A DNA stretch of 64,000 bases from Paenibacillus sp. 1781tsa1 (GTDB lineage Bacteria > Bacillota > Bacilli > Paenibacillales > Paenibacillaceae): positions 1,302,001-1,366,000 of the forward strand of contig NZ_JAMYWY010000001.1 in the NCBI RefSeq assembly GCF_024159265.1. Direction: 5' to 3'. The stretch's first letter is position 1. Every line of letters starts with the position of its first letter. Positions 1 to 8,796 of the stretch are shown in pieces. Below the pieces are notes generated by a model. That model did not search any database. It was not told the DNA's origin and was given only the letters and a program-made list of their open reading frames with translations. Made by a program: the position numbers and the translations under genes.

Positions 1-911
1 ACTATTTCATCAGTGAAGATGAGATCGATAAAATCAAACGTTACGGTGAAGGGTGGCTGGATGCTCATCCACTGAAAGAGCTCATTGTGAAGCGTACGCT
101 TCGTTTTGCCGAACTGATCCGGCAGTATGAGCGTCAAGAGGGTGCTTTGTATGCGTCTTTTGGACTGGAGAGCGGAATGGCTCAAGTCTTGGATACGGTT
201 ATTCAGAAGAATAACGTGGGACATCGGGAAGACAGAGAACAAGATCAACGTGAGTCCGAGTCCGTTAGCGATGGCGGGCATTCTGAACCTCCTGTGCGGT
301 TAAACGAGTTGCGTTATCGAGCGATTACGGATGTGGTATCAGCGTTGCCAGTCAAACGGAGCATTGTTGATATGGGAGCTGGTGAGGGCAAGCTGTCTGC
401 TCGTTTGGCGCACATCTCCGGTGTGGAGTCAATTCTGGCGGTTGAACCTTCAGGTCAGTCACGACTACGGGCCATGGAGCGCTTCGCGAAGCTGGAGGGT
501 CGTTCTGAAGTGGTGGCTATACCGGAGCCGATCATCGGTTCACTTTTTTATTTTGACGAGCAGATGCAAAACCAGGACGTCATGATCCTGTGCGAAGTGA
601 TTGAGCATATTGAGGAATATCGTCTGAACAGAATTATGGATACAATCATGAACGAATATCAGCCAGAAGTGCTGCTAGTTACTACGCCAAACAAGGAATA
701 TAACGAAGTGTACGCAATGGAGCAGGAAAGTTTCCGTCACCATGATCATCGCTTTGAGTGGACCCGTGCGGAGCTGGCTTCCCGGTGTGAGGAATGGACG
801 CAACGGGGGAGCTATGGCTATGAAATTAAGGGTATCGGTGAGCATGTAGAAGGCTATGGACAACCTACTCAACTGGTCATTTTTGAGCGGAGAAAGGAGA
901 GTCAATCATGA
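1..911 (+). CDS. hen1: Hen1-family 3'-terminal RNA ribose 2'-O-methyltransferase (5' end outside window)
   Basis: The reading frame is open from the first bases, so the gene begins upstream; the GTG near 87 is internal and not a start. What is visible is a SAM-dependent methyltransferase: the SAM-binding stretch VDMGAGEGKLSARL, then CEVIEHIEEYR, and RHHDHRFEWTRAEL near the end. The ExxEH plus later His-rich motif is the metal site of Hen1 enzymes, which methylate the 2'-OH of a 3'-terminal ribose. In bacteria this enzyme works with Pnkp to repair cut RNAs such as ribotoxin-cleaved tRNA and leaves the junction methylated and resistant to renewed cleavage. It overlaps pnkp by 4 bases (ATGA), so the two are translationally coupled. 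The missing part would be the N-terminal Hen1 domain that contacts Pnkp. Confidence 0.93.
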   Translation, partial: YFISEDEIDKIKRYGEGWLDAHPLKELIVKRTLRFAELIRQYERQEGALYASFGLESGMAQVLDTVIQKNNVGHREDREQDQRESESVSDGGHSEPPVRLNELRYRAITDVVSALPVKRSIVDMGAGEGKLSARLAHISGVESILAVEPSGQSRLRAMERFAKLEGRSEVVAIPEPIIGSLFYFDEQMQNQDVMILCEVIEHIEEYRLNRIMDTIMNEYQPEVLLVTTPNKEYNEVYAMEQESFRHHDHRFEWTRAELASRCEEWTQRGSYGYEIKGIGEHVEGYGQPTQLVIFERRKESQS

Positions 912-3586
912 GGAGAAAAATGAGACCGAACGAAATCTCGGATAATGGCAGAGAACAGAAGGATCGGAAAAGTGGGACGGAGGAAAGACAGCGTGAGATT
1001 CGTCTACCCCACGCAGGCATTGTCGTTCTCGTCGGCCCATCCAACAGTGGCAAAAGTACGTTGCTGAATCGTCTCGTTGCAGAAAGCGTCATTCGCCGCA
1101 CGGAAGCCGTCTCGTCCGATCAATTCCGCATGCTGGTTGGAGATGATGAGTATGTGGATTGGAAACACCGTCCCCGTAGTGAAGCGGATGTGATCTATGC
1201 GGAGTATCAGCAAGTATCGGCCAAAGCCTTTGAAGCGATGGAGGCGATGCTCGCAACCCGCTGTCGTCTGAACAAGCTGACTTGGGTGGATGCGACACAT
1301 CTGTATCCAGAGGATCGGGAGCGGCTGATTCAGGTGGCAAGAAAAGCTCATGTATCTGTGATTGCTGTTGTGCTGGATATCCCGGAAAAAGAACTGCTGG
1401 AACGTGATGCCCAGCGGGAGTATCCGCGTGGACGCCAACGGGTGAAACAACAGGTGCAGCAGTTCAAGCGCACATTGCGCTCGATCCGTGAGGATGGCTT
1501 TGATGCCAGTTATGTGCTGAAGCAGCCGGATGAGATTACGTTTGTCCGCACATCCAATCCGCTGGTGACTGACATGGGTACAGGTATAGATATCATCGGA
1601 GATATTCATGGTTGTTACGAAGAAATGATGGAATTAATTGTGCGTCTCGGGTATGTGGACGAGGATGAAAGTGGCTTGTACCGTCATCCTGAAGGACGGA
1701 AATTGGTTTCGGTCGGCGACGTAACGAGCCGTGGACCAGAATCATTAAAATCTCTGTTGTTCTGGCAACGTCATTGTGACGCCGAGCTCGCCTACATGAT
1801 TGACAGCAATCACGGCTGGAAGATTGCACGTTATCTGGATGGTCATGACGTTACGCTGAATCATGGTGACGAACGTGTAGAGATAGAGTTGCAACAGCTT
1901 GAACAGGAGCACGGTCAGGAGACGGCGAAGCGAGTACGTGCAGAGCTTAGATCATTTCTGCTTGAAGCACCATCTCATCTGGTATTTTCCCGCAATGGGG
2001 TAAGACAAGTCGTTGTTGCACACGCAGGGATTCGAGATCATTTTATCGGGAAACAGTCCAAACGCATTCAGGATTACTGCCGATATGGCGATGTGGATGG
2101 GACGGATGAGCAAGGTCGGCCGGTGCGCAAGGATTGGTACGTGGATCACAATTCAGGTGAATGCATCGTTTGGGGACATGATCCTCGTCCATATCCTACG
2201 ATTGTGAATGATACGGTCAATATTGATCAAGGTGTCGTTTTTGGTGGCATGCTCACTGCTTGGCGAATGCCAGAACGTGAGGCAGTCAGTGTTCCGGCGA
2301 GGCAGGATTATGCTGGAGATCCGGATAGTCCATTAAAGCGCTGGGAACAGCGGCGTTTTGCTCCGCCTAACATACGTAAGTTCAAAGAGGGTTTCACGGT
2401 TCAAACAGCATCTAAACTGGATGTGTCTGTGCACGGTGAGGTGGCGAAGACGGCAATTGATACGTTTTCCCATTATACTGTACCACTGGAAGAACTGCTC
2501 TATATCCCGCCTACGATGAGTCCGCCGCCGGGTGTATGTTCCGTAGAGGGATATCTGGAACATCCACAGGATGCATTCCAGTATTATCGCTCACAGGGCG
2601 TTACCCGTATGGTTGCCGAGAAGAAACATATGGGCAGCCGGGCCATTTTACTTCTTTTCCGTGATGAGCAAGCTGCGGAGCAGCGTGTGGGCCGACCGAT
2701 GCTGGGGAACATCGTGACACGGACGGGCCGATCCTTTTTTGATCCTTCAACAGAGCAGGATGTGCTCTCCAGATTACATGCGGACTTTACTGCAGATGGT
2801 TATTTTGATCGTCATCAGACGAAGTTTGTACTGCTCGATGCCGAGATTGTTCCTTGGAATCTAAAGGCGCGTGAGCTGATTGCTTCACAATATGCACACG
2901 TGGCCGAAGCCTCGCTGATGGATCGCTCTACGTTGCTGGACAAACTGCGTGAAGCCGAAGCAGCAGGTCGGAATGTAGATGAGTGGTTGCAGGAGACAGC
3001 AGGAAAACTTGCCAATGCCCAGACATTTCGCAATGTATTCCAGAAGTACTGTTGGGATGTGGATGATATCAATGATATACGGATTGCGCCGTTCCACACA
3101 CTGGCACATAGCTCCGGAGCATTTTGGGAGCAAACGCATGAATGGCACATGGAACAAAACCGTGAGTTTGCCCGGATATCGAACTTGATGATGGAGACGG
3201 AATATCGCGTGATCGCAAGTGAGGCAGATGAAGCGGATGTTATTCGTTGGTGGAATGAGATTACAGCAGAAGGACATGAAGGCATTGTGATCAAACCTGA
3301 AACGTTCCGCGCCTGGAATAACAACAAAATGATTCAGCCTGCGATTAAAGTACGAGGACGTGCGTATTTGCACATCATTTACGGGATGGATTACCTGGCA
3401 CCCGAGAATCTGTTAAGGCTTCGTAAACGTAAAACGTCCAAAAAAGAACGTCACGCCTTAATGGAGAGTGCATTGGGGATGGAGGGTATTGAGCGCTTTA
3501 TACGCAGAGAGCCAGTGGAACGAATTCACGAATGCGTGCTAGCAACGTTATCGCTGGAGTCGGAGCGAGTAGACCCACGTTTGTGA
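908..3586 (+). CDS. pnkp: polynucleotide kinase-phosphatase-adenylyltransferase Pnkp (RNA repair)
   Basis: 892 residues, the usual size for bacterial Pnkp. Three modules can be seen in order. The 5'-kinase has a P-loop GPSNSGKST at about residues 43-51. The metallophosphoesterase (2',3'-phosphatase) has DIIGDIHGCYEE, then GDVTSRGP and SNHGWK, which keep the Asp, Arg, Asn and His expected of the metal and phosphate ligands. The C-terminal half is a ligase-like adenylyltransferase with the motif EKKHMGSRA, whose Lys should carry AMP, and EGIVIKPE as a later nucleotidyl-transfer motif. Pnkp heals both RNA ends and, together with Hen1, seals them. The start overlaps the hen1 stop and lies after GAAAGGAGAG, a good ribosome site. 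The activity is known from family members; here it is inferred from motifs. Confidence 0.95.
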   Translation: MRRKMRPNEISDNGREQKDRKSGTEERQREIRLPHAGIVVLVGPSNSGKSTLLNRLVAESVIRRTEAVSSDQFRMLVGDDEYVDWKHRPRSEADVIYAEYQQVSAKAFEAMEAMLATRCRLNKLTWVDATHLYPEDRERLIQVARKAHVSVIAVVLDIPEKELLERDAQREYPRGRQRVKQQVQQFKRTLRSIREDGFDASYVLKQPDEITFVRTSNPLVTDMGTGIDIIGDIHGCYEEMMELIVRLGYVDEDESGLYRHPEGRKLVSVGDVTSRGPESLKSLLFWQRHCDAELAYMIDSNHGWKIARYLDGHDVTLNHGDERVEIELQQLEQEHGQETAKRVRAELRSFLLEAPSHLVFSRNGVRQVVVAHAGIRDHFIGKQSKRIQDYCRYGDVDGTDEQGRPVRKDWYVDHNSGECIVWGHDPRPYPTIVNDTVNIDQGVVFGGMLTAWRMPEREAVSVPARQDYAGDPDSPLKRWEQRRFAPPNIRKFKEGFTVQTASKLDVSVHGEVAKTAIDTFSHYTVPLEELLYIPPTMSPPPGVCSVEGYLEHPQDAFQYYRSQGVTRMVAEKKHMGSRAILLLFRDEQAAEQRVGRPMLGNIVTRTGRSFFDPSTEQDVLSRLHADFTADGYFDRHQTKFVLLDAEIVPWNLKARELIASQYAHVAEASLMDRSTLLDKLREAEAAGRNVDEWLQETAGKLANAQTFRNVFQKYCWDVDDINDIRIAPFHTLAHSSGAFWEQTHEWHMEQNREFARISNLMMETEYRVIASEADEADVIRWWNEITAEGHEGIVIKPETFRAWNNNKMIQPAIKVRGRAYLHIIYGMDYLAPENLLRLRKRKTSKKERHALMESALGMEGIERFIRREPVERIHECVLATLSLESERVDPRL

Positions 3587-3630
3587 ATTGATATAGTAAA
3601 AGAATAAGAATAAGAATAAGAAATAAAGAT

Positions 3631-3664
3631 GAAGCTGGTTCGGAGTTAATCCGAGCCGGCTTCA
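3631..3664. terminator. terminator between pnkp and ridA-like gene
   Basis: Inverted repeat GAAGCTGGTTCGGA / TCCGAGCCGGCTTC with a 6-base loop. The minus-strand side is followed by an (A)TTTATTTCTTATTC tract, so it best serves the RidA-like gene; the plus side has only a weak T run. Confidence 0.6.
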
Positions 3665-3698
3665 TTGGTGTATAGACTTCGTTAAAGCAAGTTCCTTA

Positions 3699-4088
3699 TC
3701 AGGTATGTGCAACTGCGCGAATCTCAACCAGTTGATGAGGGAAGGCCAGCCCCGATGTCCCAACCATCGTGACAGCCGGACGATGCGTACCTATATACTC
3801 TTTATACACGGCAACACATGGCTCAAGATGCTCCTGTGGGTGAACCAGGAAAATCTCCAGTTCAGCAATGTTCGACTTCGTCACGTTGAATCCCGCGAGC
3901 ACGCGATCCAAGTTATCCAGTGTCTGGCGAACCTGTGCTTCAATATCATCGACACCAATAAACGTCCCCTGCATATCATGGGAAAATTGCCCTGCAATGT
4001 AGATCATACCGTTAACGCTGTACCCCTGAGCCACGCTAAATGCTTCTTCCCACGGGACACCGTGGCTGTAAATTTGAGTTGTAGTCAT
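3699..4088 (-). CDS. RidA/YjgF-family protein
   Basis: 129 residues when started at the ATG after AAAGGAGAGAAACAT; a longer reading from 4112 ignores this ribosome site. The protein matches the YjgF/YER057c/UK114 fold: an N-terminal GYSVNGMIYIAGQ, central QTLDNLDRVL, and a C-terminal PHQLVEIRAVA, where the Arg is the residue that classical RidA members use to bind the carboxylate of imine substrates. Family members hydrolyse reactive enamines/imines made by PLP enzymes, but this subfamily is diverse and the real substrate cannot be told. It is a single-gene unit, convergent with pnkp. Confidence 0.85.
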   Translation of the reverse strand: MTTTQIYSHGVPWEEAFSVAQGYSVNGMIYIAGQFSHDMQGTFIGVDDIEAQVRQTLDNLDRVLAGFNVTKSNIAELEIFLVHPQEHLEPCVAVYKEYIGTHRPAVTMVGTSGLAFPHQLVEIRAVAHT

Positions 4089-4173
4089 ATGTTTCTCTCC
4101 TTTGTAATTCAAGATACGCCCTAGTATAAACGGAGAAAAACAACTTGGGCAGTACGCACTTTCATGACAGTGA

Positions 4174-4189
4174 CTATCCAGAAGGATAG
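4174..4189. promoter_or_regulatory. short inverted repeat upstream of ridA-like gene
   Basis: CTATCC-AGAA-GGATAG lies in the 275-base gap between the RidA-like gene (minus) and the small gene at 4364 (plus). It is placed about 85 bases upstream of the ridA-like start and could be an operator, or simply a hairpin. The rest of the gap is AT-rich with no other structure that I can see. Confidence 0.3.
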
Positions 4190-4363
4190 CGTAAACGCGT
4201 TGTTGTAAGCCTAACGACTCATTTAAGAAAATCTTTAAATCAGGATATTTAATTTAGGTATAACTAACTTAAGTCCTATATCCTTCCCCTAGAATCTGGG
4301 TAATAATTATAGTAGGCAAGTGATGAATGGAATCTCATAACGTAACGATAGGGGGTAACCTGT

Positions 4364-4615
4364 ATGGCATCTATGATTCTGCTGGTGAAACAGACGGAGG
4401 ACGATGAGAAGGTTATTTATCGATTCGGACCGAATGAGCGAAAGATGGGGCTCATTGAGATGAATAAGATCAAGGAAAGTGTGAGGGAACTGGAACCTGT
4501 CCAGGTGGATGGGGTGAGTCCGAGTTTTTTCTTTAATCGAGCCGCGCAGCGACTGGTACGATGTTTATTCAGGGAAGGCGGCAAATTCCCGGAACGAACG
4601 ACGTTTGAATCATAA
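4364..4615 (+). CDS. small hypothetical protein (83 aa)
   Basis: The start follows a clear AGGGGGTAACCTGT ribosome site and the frame ends just before a strong terminator, so this is a real unit. The protein is charged and soluble, without a signal peptide or membrane segment. It opens with a beta-rich stretch (MASMILLVKQTEDDEKVIYRF to about residue 21), has an acidic/basic middle (NKIKESVRELEPV) and ends basic (AAQRLVRCLFREGGKF). I do not recognise a family. No neighbour points to a function. Confidence 0.75.
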   Translation: MASMILLVKQTEDDEKVIYRFGPNERKMGLIEMNKIKESVRELEPVQVDGVSPSFFFNRAAQRLVRCLFREGGKFPERTTFES

Positions 4616-4630
4616 TTTTGGCAATCAGAA

Positions 4631-4675
4631 AAAAACAAGTCCACAACCCTGTTCACGGGCCATGGACTTGTTTTT
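4631..4675. terminator. bidirectional terminator
   Basis: Arms AAAAACAAGTCCA and TGGACTTGTTTTT enclose an inner CCCTGTTCACGGG hairpin. T runs lie on both strands, so it ends both the small plus gene and the AEC transporter. Confidence 0.85.
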
Positions 4676-4681
4676 CTATAT

Positions 4682-5602
4682 TCAGAACGTTTTGGCATAA
4701 GAGATCAGTGCCGTAATCGTGATGATGTTCAAGAGCGTAGAGATCAGCACTGTCTGGGCTGCAAAATCGGGTTCGTTATCGTATTCTTCCGCCAGGATGG
4801 ATGCGTTGACACCTGTCGGCATACCCGAAGCAATGATGAGAGCCTGTGCAGCGATGCCTTCCAATCCAAGCATGAGCACAATCGAAATTCCGATAGCAGG
4901 GCCGATCAGGAGTCGCAAAAATGTGCTAATATACACATCAAGACGGTACAGTCGGATGGGATATTTTACAATCTGTGCACCCAGTGTTAGCAGCGCCACA
5001 GCGACCATACTTTGCTGCGCATAGGTTAGCGGCATAGACAAGAACGTAGGTAAGGGAACGTTCCACATGTGGAACAGAATCCCTAACAAGAGTGCATACG
5101 GAACGGGCATTTTAAGAAATCCAATAATCACTGCCCGGTAATTACCCTTGAGCTTCGCGCCCTGAATGGACAACACGCCATAGGTGAATGTCAGTAATGC
5201 CTGTAAAGACATGACCAGCGCCTGAATGGAAGAGGCGAGTGGATCGCCGCGGAATACCAATGCATTGATAGGCAGACCATAGTTGCCTGCGTTATCCAGC
5301 ATAATACTGTTGTTGAAGGCAGCCTTCATGCCTTTATTCATCCGGAGAGAACGGGAAACGACTGAACCTATAATATAGAGAATCAATACATAGATTGCGT
5401 AAAATAATGTCACAGTCCCGAGCAATTCGCCCGACATATCCGAGTGATACATGCTCATAAAGACGGCTGCGGGGGTAATACAATAGAAATTGATTTTGGC
5501 GAGGGTGTACAAGTCCAGCTTGAACACCTTTTGCATCCAGGATCCGACGGCGATCAGGAGAAAGACGGGTAGGACGACTTCAAGCATGATGTCTGCAATC
5601 AT
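4682..5602 (-). CDS. AEC (auxin efflux carrier) family membrane transporter
   Basis: 306 residues from the ATG that follows AAGGAAGCTGAACTA; an ATG seven codons upstream sits before this ribosome site and is unlikely. The sequence is nearly all hydrophobic with about ten membrane segments. Family marks are NNSIMLDNAGNYGLPI in the first half, containing the conserved N-x-G-x-x-P, and ASGMPTGVNASILAEEY in the second, where the AEC repeat has its conserved Pro and Asn. AEC proteins export or exchange organic acids such as malate in bacteria; the substrate here is unknown. It is a single gene in its own unit, with no metabolic neighbour to suggest a role. Confidence 0.88.
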   Translation of the reverse strand: MIADIMLEVVLPVFLLIAVGSWMQKVFKLDLYTLAKINFYCITPAAVFMSMYHSDMSGELLGTVTLFYAIYVLILYIIGSVVSRSLRMNKGMKAAFNNSIMLDNAGNYGLPINALVFRGDPLASSIQALVMSLQALLTFTYGVLSIQGAKLKGNYRAVIIGFLKMPVPYALLLGILFHMWNVPLPTFLSMPLTYAQQSMVAVALLTLGAQIVKYPIRLYRLDVYISTFLRLLIGPAIGISIVLMLGLEGIAAQALIIASGMPTGVNASILAEEYDNEPDFAAQTVLISTLLNIITITALISYAKTF

Positions 5603-5722
5603 TAGTTCAGCTTCCTTTTTCATGAAAATTTCATCCGATTTCGAAAATGCTTTGCTTATTATATCATTTTATACACAACCAAATGTGGGAATAGGCTAAA
5701 AAAGATCAGGAGGTGTTGCATC

Positions 5723-6238
5723 ATGATTCCAGATCATCTGGATGTTGGTTTATCGATATTGTTTATTGGCTTCAATCCGAGCATTACGTCTGGAGAGACG
5801 GGTCATCATTATGCTTACAAAGGTAACCGGTTCTGGCGCATTCTTGAACGGTCGGGATTAACTCCGCGTTTATATGATGCACAAGAGGATGGAGAGTTGC
5901 TGAAGCTGGGGTACGGATTCACGAATATCGTGGCCCGGCCCACCAGAGGTGTGGAAGATATTACGAAGGAAGAGTACGCAGAAGGACGCCAGATTTTGCG
6001 GCAAAAGCTGGAGGACTACCGACCGGACATCGCCTGCTTTGTAGGAAAAGGGGTATACACCCAGTACAGCAAGCGCGCCAAAGTGCAATGGGGATTCCAG
6101 GACGACCCGGTCGTCAAGGAAATTCAGGAGTTTGTCGCTCCATCGTCCAGTGGACTCGTACGCATGTCGATGGATGAAATTGTGGCGATCTATTCACAGC
6201 TTGCTGATTTTGTTGCGGACAAGAACAGGGAAAATTAA
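5723..6238 (+). CDS. mug: mismatch-specific uracil/thymine DNA glycosylase (Mug/TDG family)
   Basis: 171 residues with ATCAGGAGGTG ribosome site. The active-site motif is GFNPS near residue 21 (the Asn positions the water in Mug/TDG enzymes) followed by HHYAYKGNRFW, and NIVARPTRG further on. The C-terminal SSSGLVRMS corresponds to the loop that wedges into the DNA minor groove. Mug removes uracil, ethenocytosine and related lesions from mispairs with G. It is monocistronic and ended by the hairpin at 6333. Base-excision repair role is inferred from the family. Confidence 0.9.
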   Translation: MIPDHLDVGLSILFIGFNPSITSGETGHHYAYKGNRFWRILERSGLTPRLYDAQEDGELLKLGYGFTNIVARPTRGVEDITKEEYAEGRQILRQKLEDYRPDIACFVGKGVYTQYSKRAKVQWGFQDDPVVKEIQEFVAPSSSGLVRMSMDEIVAIYSQLADFVADKNREN

Positions 6239-6332
6239 GGGGTAAGAAAGACAGAAGAGGTAGGAAAGCAGTAATAGGCTACGACGAAACCTATAGAGAA
6301 TGTGCAGCGACAATCAAAGATGTTGGTACGCA

Positions 6333-6378
6333 GAGTTCACCCTGTCGGCTTCGCCGATCAGGGCGAATTCTTTTTTTT
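6333..6378 (+). terminator. rho-independent terminator after mug
   Basis: Nested stem: outer GAGTTCACCCTG / CAGGGCGAATTC, inner TCGGC-TTC-GCCGA, followed by eight T. It lies inside a longer in-frame extension of the sigma factor frame, which shows that the extension is not translated. Confidence 0.85.
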
Positions 6379-6460
6379 GGATAAAGTGAGAGGTTTCGGG
6401 AACGGCTTCCGTCTATATAGTACAGAACCATGCATGGAAGCTGTAGAGAAGGGGGATTAC

Positions 6461-7036
6461 ATGACTCAACAGATACCGGAGGAGGAGCTTATTGAGCGCA
6501 TTATTGCAGGGGATAAGCAGTTGTTCTCCGTGCTCGTGGATCGATATAAAAATAAAGTCTACGGCATCATGCGCGGAATGGGTGCGAGTCATCCGGATGC
6601 ACAGGATCTCGCTCAGGATACGTTTATTCGTATCTATCGTTATCTTCCGTCGAGGCGGGAGGGGAGCAGTTTCTCTTCGTGGGTGTATACCATTGCGGTG
6701 AATCGGATGCGGGATTTTATACGGGAAAAGAAACCCGTGATGACTGCGGTCGATCAAGGAATCGAACCGGTCAGTAATGAAACACCGGAGAAACGTGTGC
6801 TGCATAAAGAAATGCAGCGTGAAATATACCGACATCTCGAACAGTTACCTGATTCGTATCGCCTGGTGTTATTACTAAAGTACACAAACGAGTTGAGCTA
6901 TGAAGAGATTGCAGATATTACAGGCATGAGTTCAACCAAAGTGCGTAACGCCCTTTATCGCGGGAAAAAAACGCTGAGGAAGCAAATGGAACGCAAAGGA
7001 GGTTTAGCTACGTATGAAGCCTATTTCAAGGGATGA
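6461..7036 (+). CDS. ECF-type RNA polymerase sigma factor
   Basis: 191 residues from the ATG after AGAAGGGGGATTAC. Region 2 runs from about residue 8 to 85, including DAQDLAQDTFIRIYR and SSWVYTIAVNRMRDF, the segments that bind core polymerase and the -10 element. Region 4 is at the end (SYRLVLLLKYTNELSYEEIA followed by STKVRNALYRGKKTLRK), the -35 binding helix-turn-helix. The gene overlaps the next by 23 bases and so forms a two-gene unit with its likely anti-sigma factor. The group of ECF factors and the signal sensed cannot be told from sequence alone; the partner points to cell-envelope stress. Confidence 0.92.
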   Translation: MTQQIPEEELIERIIAGDKQLFSVLVDRYKNKVYGIMRGMGASHPDAQDLAQDTFIRIYRYLPSRREGSSFSSWVYTIAVNRMRDFIREKKPVMTAVDQGIEPVSNETPEKRVLHKEMQREIYRHLEQLPDSYRLVLLLKYTNELSYEEIADITGMSSTKVRNALYRGKKTLRKQMERKGGLATYEAYFKG

Positions 7037-8627
7037 GGATCGTTTGTGGGATGAACACCTGTACCGAGAGGAGCCGGATGCGGATTTTACGCTTAAGCTC
7101 ATGCAGAAGCTGGATGGGGTGTCCATGGAAAGTGGAGAAGAAGAGCCTCTGTTCGTGAAAAAATCCATGAGAGCGCATTGGATGCGCCAGACAGGAATTG
7201 TTGCAGCGGCAGTTGTGATTCTTGCGGGAGTAGCTTGGTTTGCATTTGATCGTACAGCTGAGCCAGCGCAACCCGCGGTAAATGCTGTGGATCATCTGCC
7301 ATTGCCTAACATCTCTGTGCCTGAAGCATTGAAATATTCATATTTGGCTGATGATTACAAACGTCTTAAACCCCATGGACTAGTGGTGAATCCGAATCTA
7401 CTTATTGAAGATCAAGGATATAAGCTCAAGATTGAAGATGTACTGGTGGATCGTTCTCAGATTGTAATGAGGCTGCAACAAACAGCACCTGATGGAACCA
7501 GAATGTCAATTTTATATCCTGAAATGGGAAGAGTTCATGTCACTGATGAAACGGGAAGAGAGGTTGCGACCCTTGCAAGGGATAGCAGAATAGGCAGTGG
7601 CTCTCTTGATAAATTTGTATTTCAGTTTGACAAAGATATTCCTGATCAGGTGTTCGTGCGTGGAGAATTAGGACATTTAAAAGTAGGATTGTTCTATAAT
7701 TTTGTGACAGAGTCATATGAGGAAAGAGACGTTATGGTGGATTGGAGTTTTAAATTCAGCATTGATATGACCAAAGCAAAATCATTGGCTGTTGAAAATC
7801 CAATGAATAACACCTATACGACGCCAGAAGGACTAAAGCTCGATATGACACAGCTTGTACGTACTCCAAATGGAACCCGGCTAGATCTAAATGTGAAGCT
7901 GGATGGTAAGCTTCGTGGCAAAGTTGATGAGAACTGGGCGAGCTATATGAGTATCATTTACCATCTTGAAATTCCTGAAACAAATGAATATCGAATTTTC
8001 AACGGTTACAGACCAGGTGCACGTGAACCCAAGTTTCGACTCCATGATCAGCGTGAAGTGAGGAATGATGGAGCTTTGAAATTGTCAGACACATGGGACC
8101 CATCTGTAGTATCGCTAGATGCCAAGAACATTCGCTTTGTGCTGGATGGCTACACTATTCCGGTGAAGGAAGAGAAATCTGTAGAAGTTGATTTGGATAA
8201 GAGGCGTACGGACACTGCATTTCATACCTTTGTAAAATTTGAGCAGTTTGGCGATAAGCTTATATTTGATGATTTTAATTATAATCCTGTTCCAGAATCA
8301 TATAACCTTCAGAAGAGTGATGTGAATAAAGGATATTCCCTTGTTCTGAGTGGAACAGGGACGTTTCGAAATGCCTTCCATGGCGATCGCTGGATAGCGA
8401 TAGATTCGCAAGGGACGGAATATCCTGTGGAAGTGGTTGGTTATCCAAATCAGCCTAATAGTAATGGTGAATATGTTACCGATAAACTGCAATTCATCAT
8501 CCAGGGTTTTTACAAAGATAACGGTCGAAAATTCACTTTAAAACGTGAGGTGGTCGATAGGGAGTATCGCGATCTGAATTGGGAAGTCGATCTTCCTTCG
8601 TACAGCAGCCTGCCTTGGCTGAAATAA
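7014..8627 (+). CDS. DUF4179-type membrane anti-sigma factor
   Basis: 537 residues; start after AAAGGAGGTTTAGCTACGT, inside the sigma gene. Layout: a cytoplasmic N-terminal segment of about 60 residues with a DRLWDEHLYREEPDADF start that would hold the sigma factor, one membrane helix at about 62-80 (TGIVAAAVVILAGVAWFAF), then about 450 extracellular residues rich in beta strands. The outer part resembles the DUF4179 plus immunoglobulin-like arrangement found beside ECF factors in Paenibacillus and Bacillus. The coupling to the sigma gene is the strongest reason for the role. No zinc-binding HxxxCxxC anti-sigma motif is present, so it is not a ZAS-domain protein. Stimulus unknown. Confidence 0.8.
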   Translation: MKPISRDEDRLWDEHLYREEPDADFTLKLMQKLDGVSMESGEEEPLFVKKSMRAHWMRQTGIVAAAVVILAGVAWFAFDRTAEPAQPAVNAVDHLPLPNISVPEALKYSYLADDYKRLKPHGLVVNPNLLIEDQGYKLKIEDVLVDRSQIVMRLQQTAPDGTRMSILYPEMGRVHVTDETGREVATLARDSRIGSGSLDKFVFQFDKDIPDQVFVRGELGHLKVGLFYNFVTESYEERDVMVDWSFKFSIDMTKAKSLAVENPMNNTYTTPEGLKLDMTQLVRTPNGTRLDLNVKLDGKLRGKVDENWASYMSIIYHLEIPETNEYRIFNGYRPGAREPKFRLHDQREVRNDGALKLSDTWDPSVVSLDAKNIRFVLDGYTIPVKEEKSVEVDLDKRRTDTAFHTFVKFEQFGDKLIFDDFNYNPVPESYNLQKSDVNKGYSLVLSGTGTFRNAFHGDRWIAIDSQGTEYPVEVVGYPNQPNSNGEYVTDKLQFIIQGFYKDNGRKFTLKREVVDREYRDLNWEVDLPSYSSLPWLK

Positions 8628-8741
8628 CCAATAGTAGATCTTCAGCCGTGAAGTAAAGAAATGCTTGAATGGATGGAGTAAGGATGGATCAACAGGATTG
8701 AAGTGTGGATGTATAGACATATAAGTATAAATGACTAATAT

Positions 8742-8781
8742 ACGAAAAGGCCCTGCACCATTGTGCGGGGTCTCTTTTCGT
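8742..8781. terminator. bidirectional terminator
   Basis: CGAAAAGGCCCTGCAC / GTGCGGGGTCTCTTTTCG hairpin with a CATT loop between convergent anti-sigma and LacI-family genes. Confidence 0.85.
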
Positions 8782-8796
8782 ATGTACCACGCCGAG

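Noticed and set aside
6302..6460. 53-codon upstream extension of the sigma factor
   Set aside because: It contains a rho-independent terminator, and the ATG at 6461 has a strong ribosome site.
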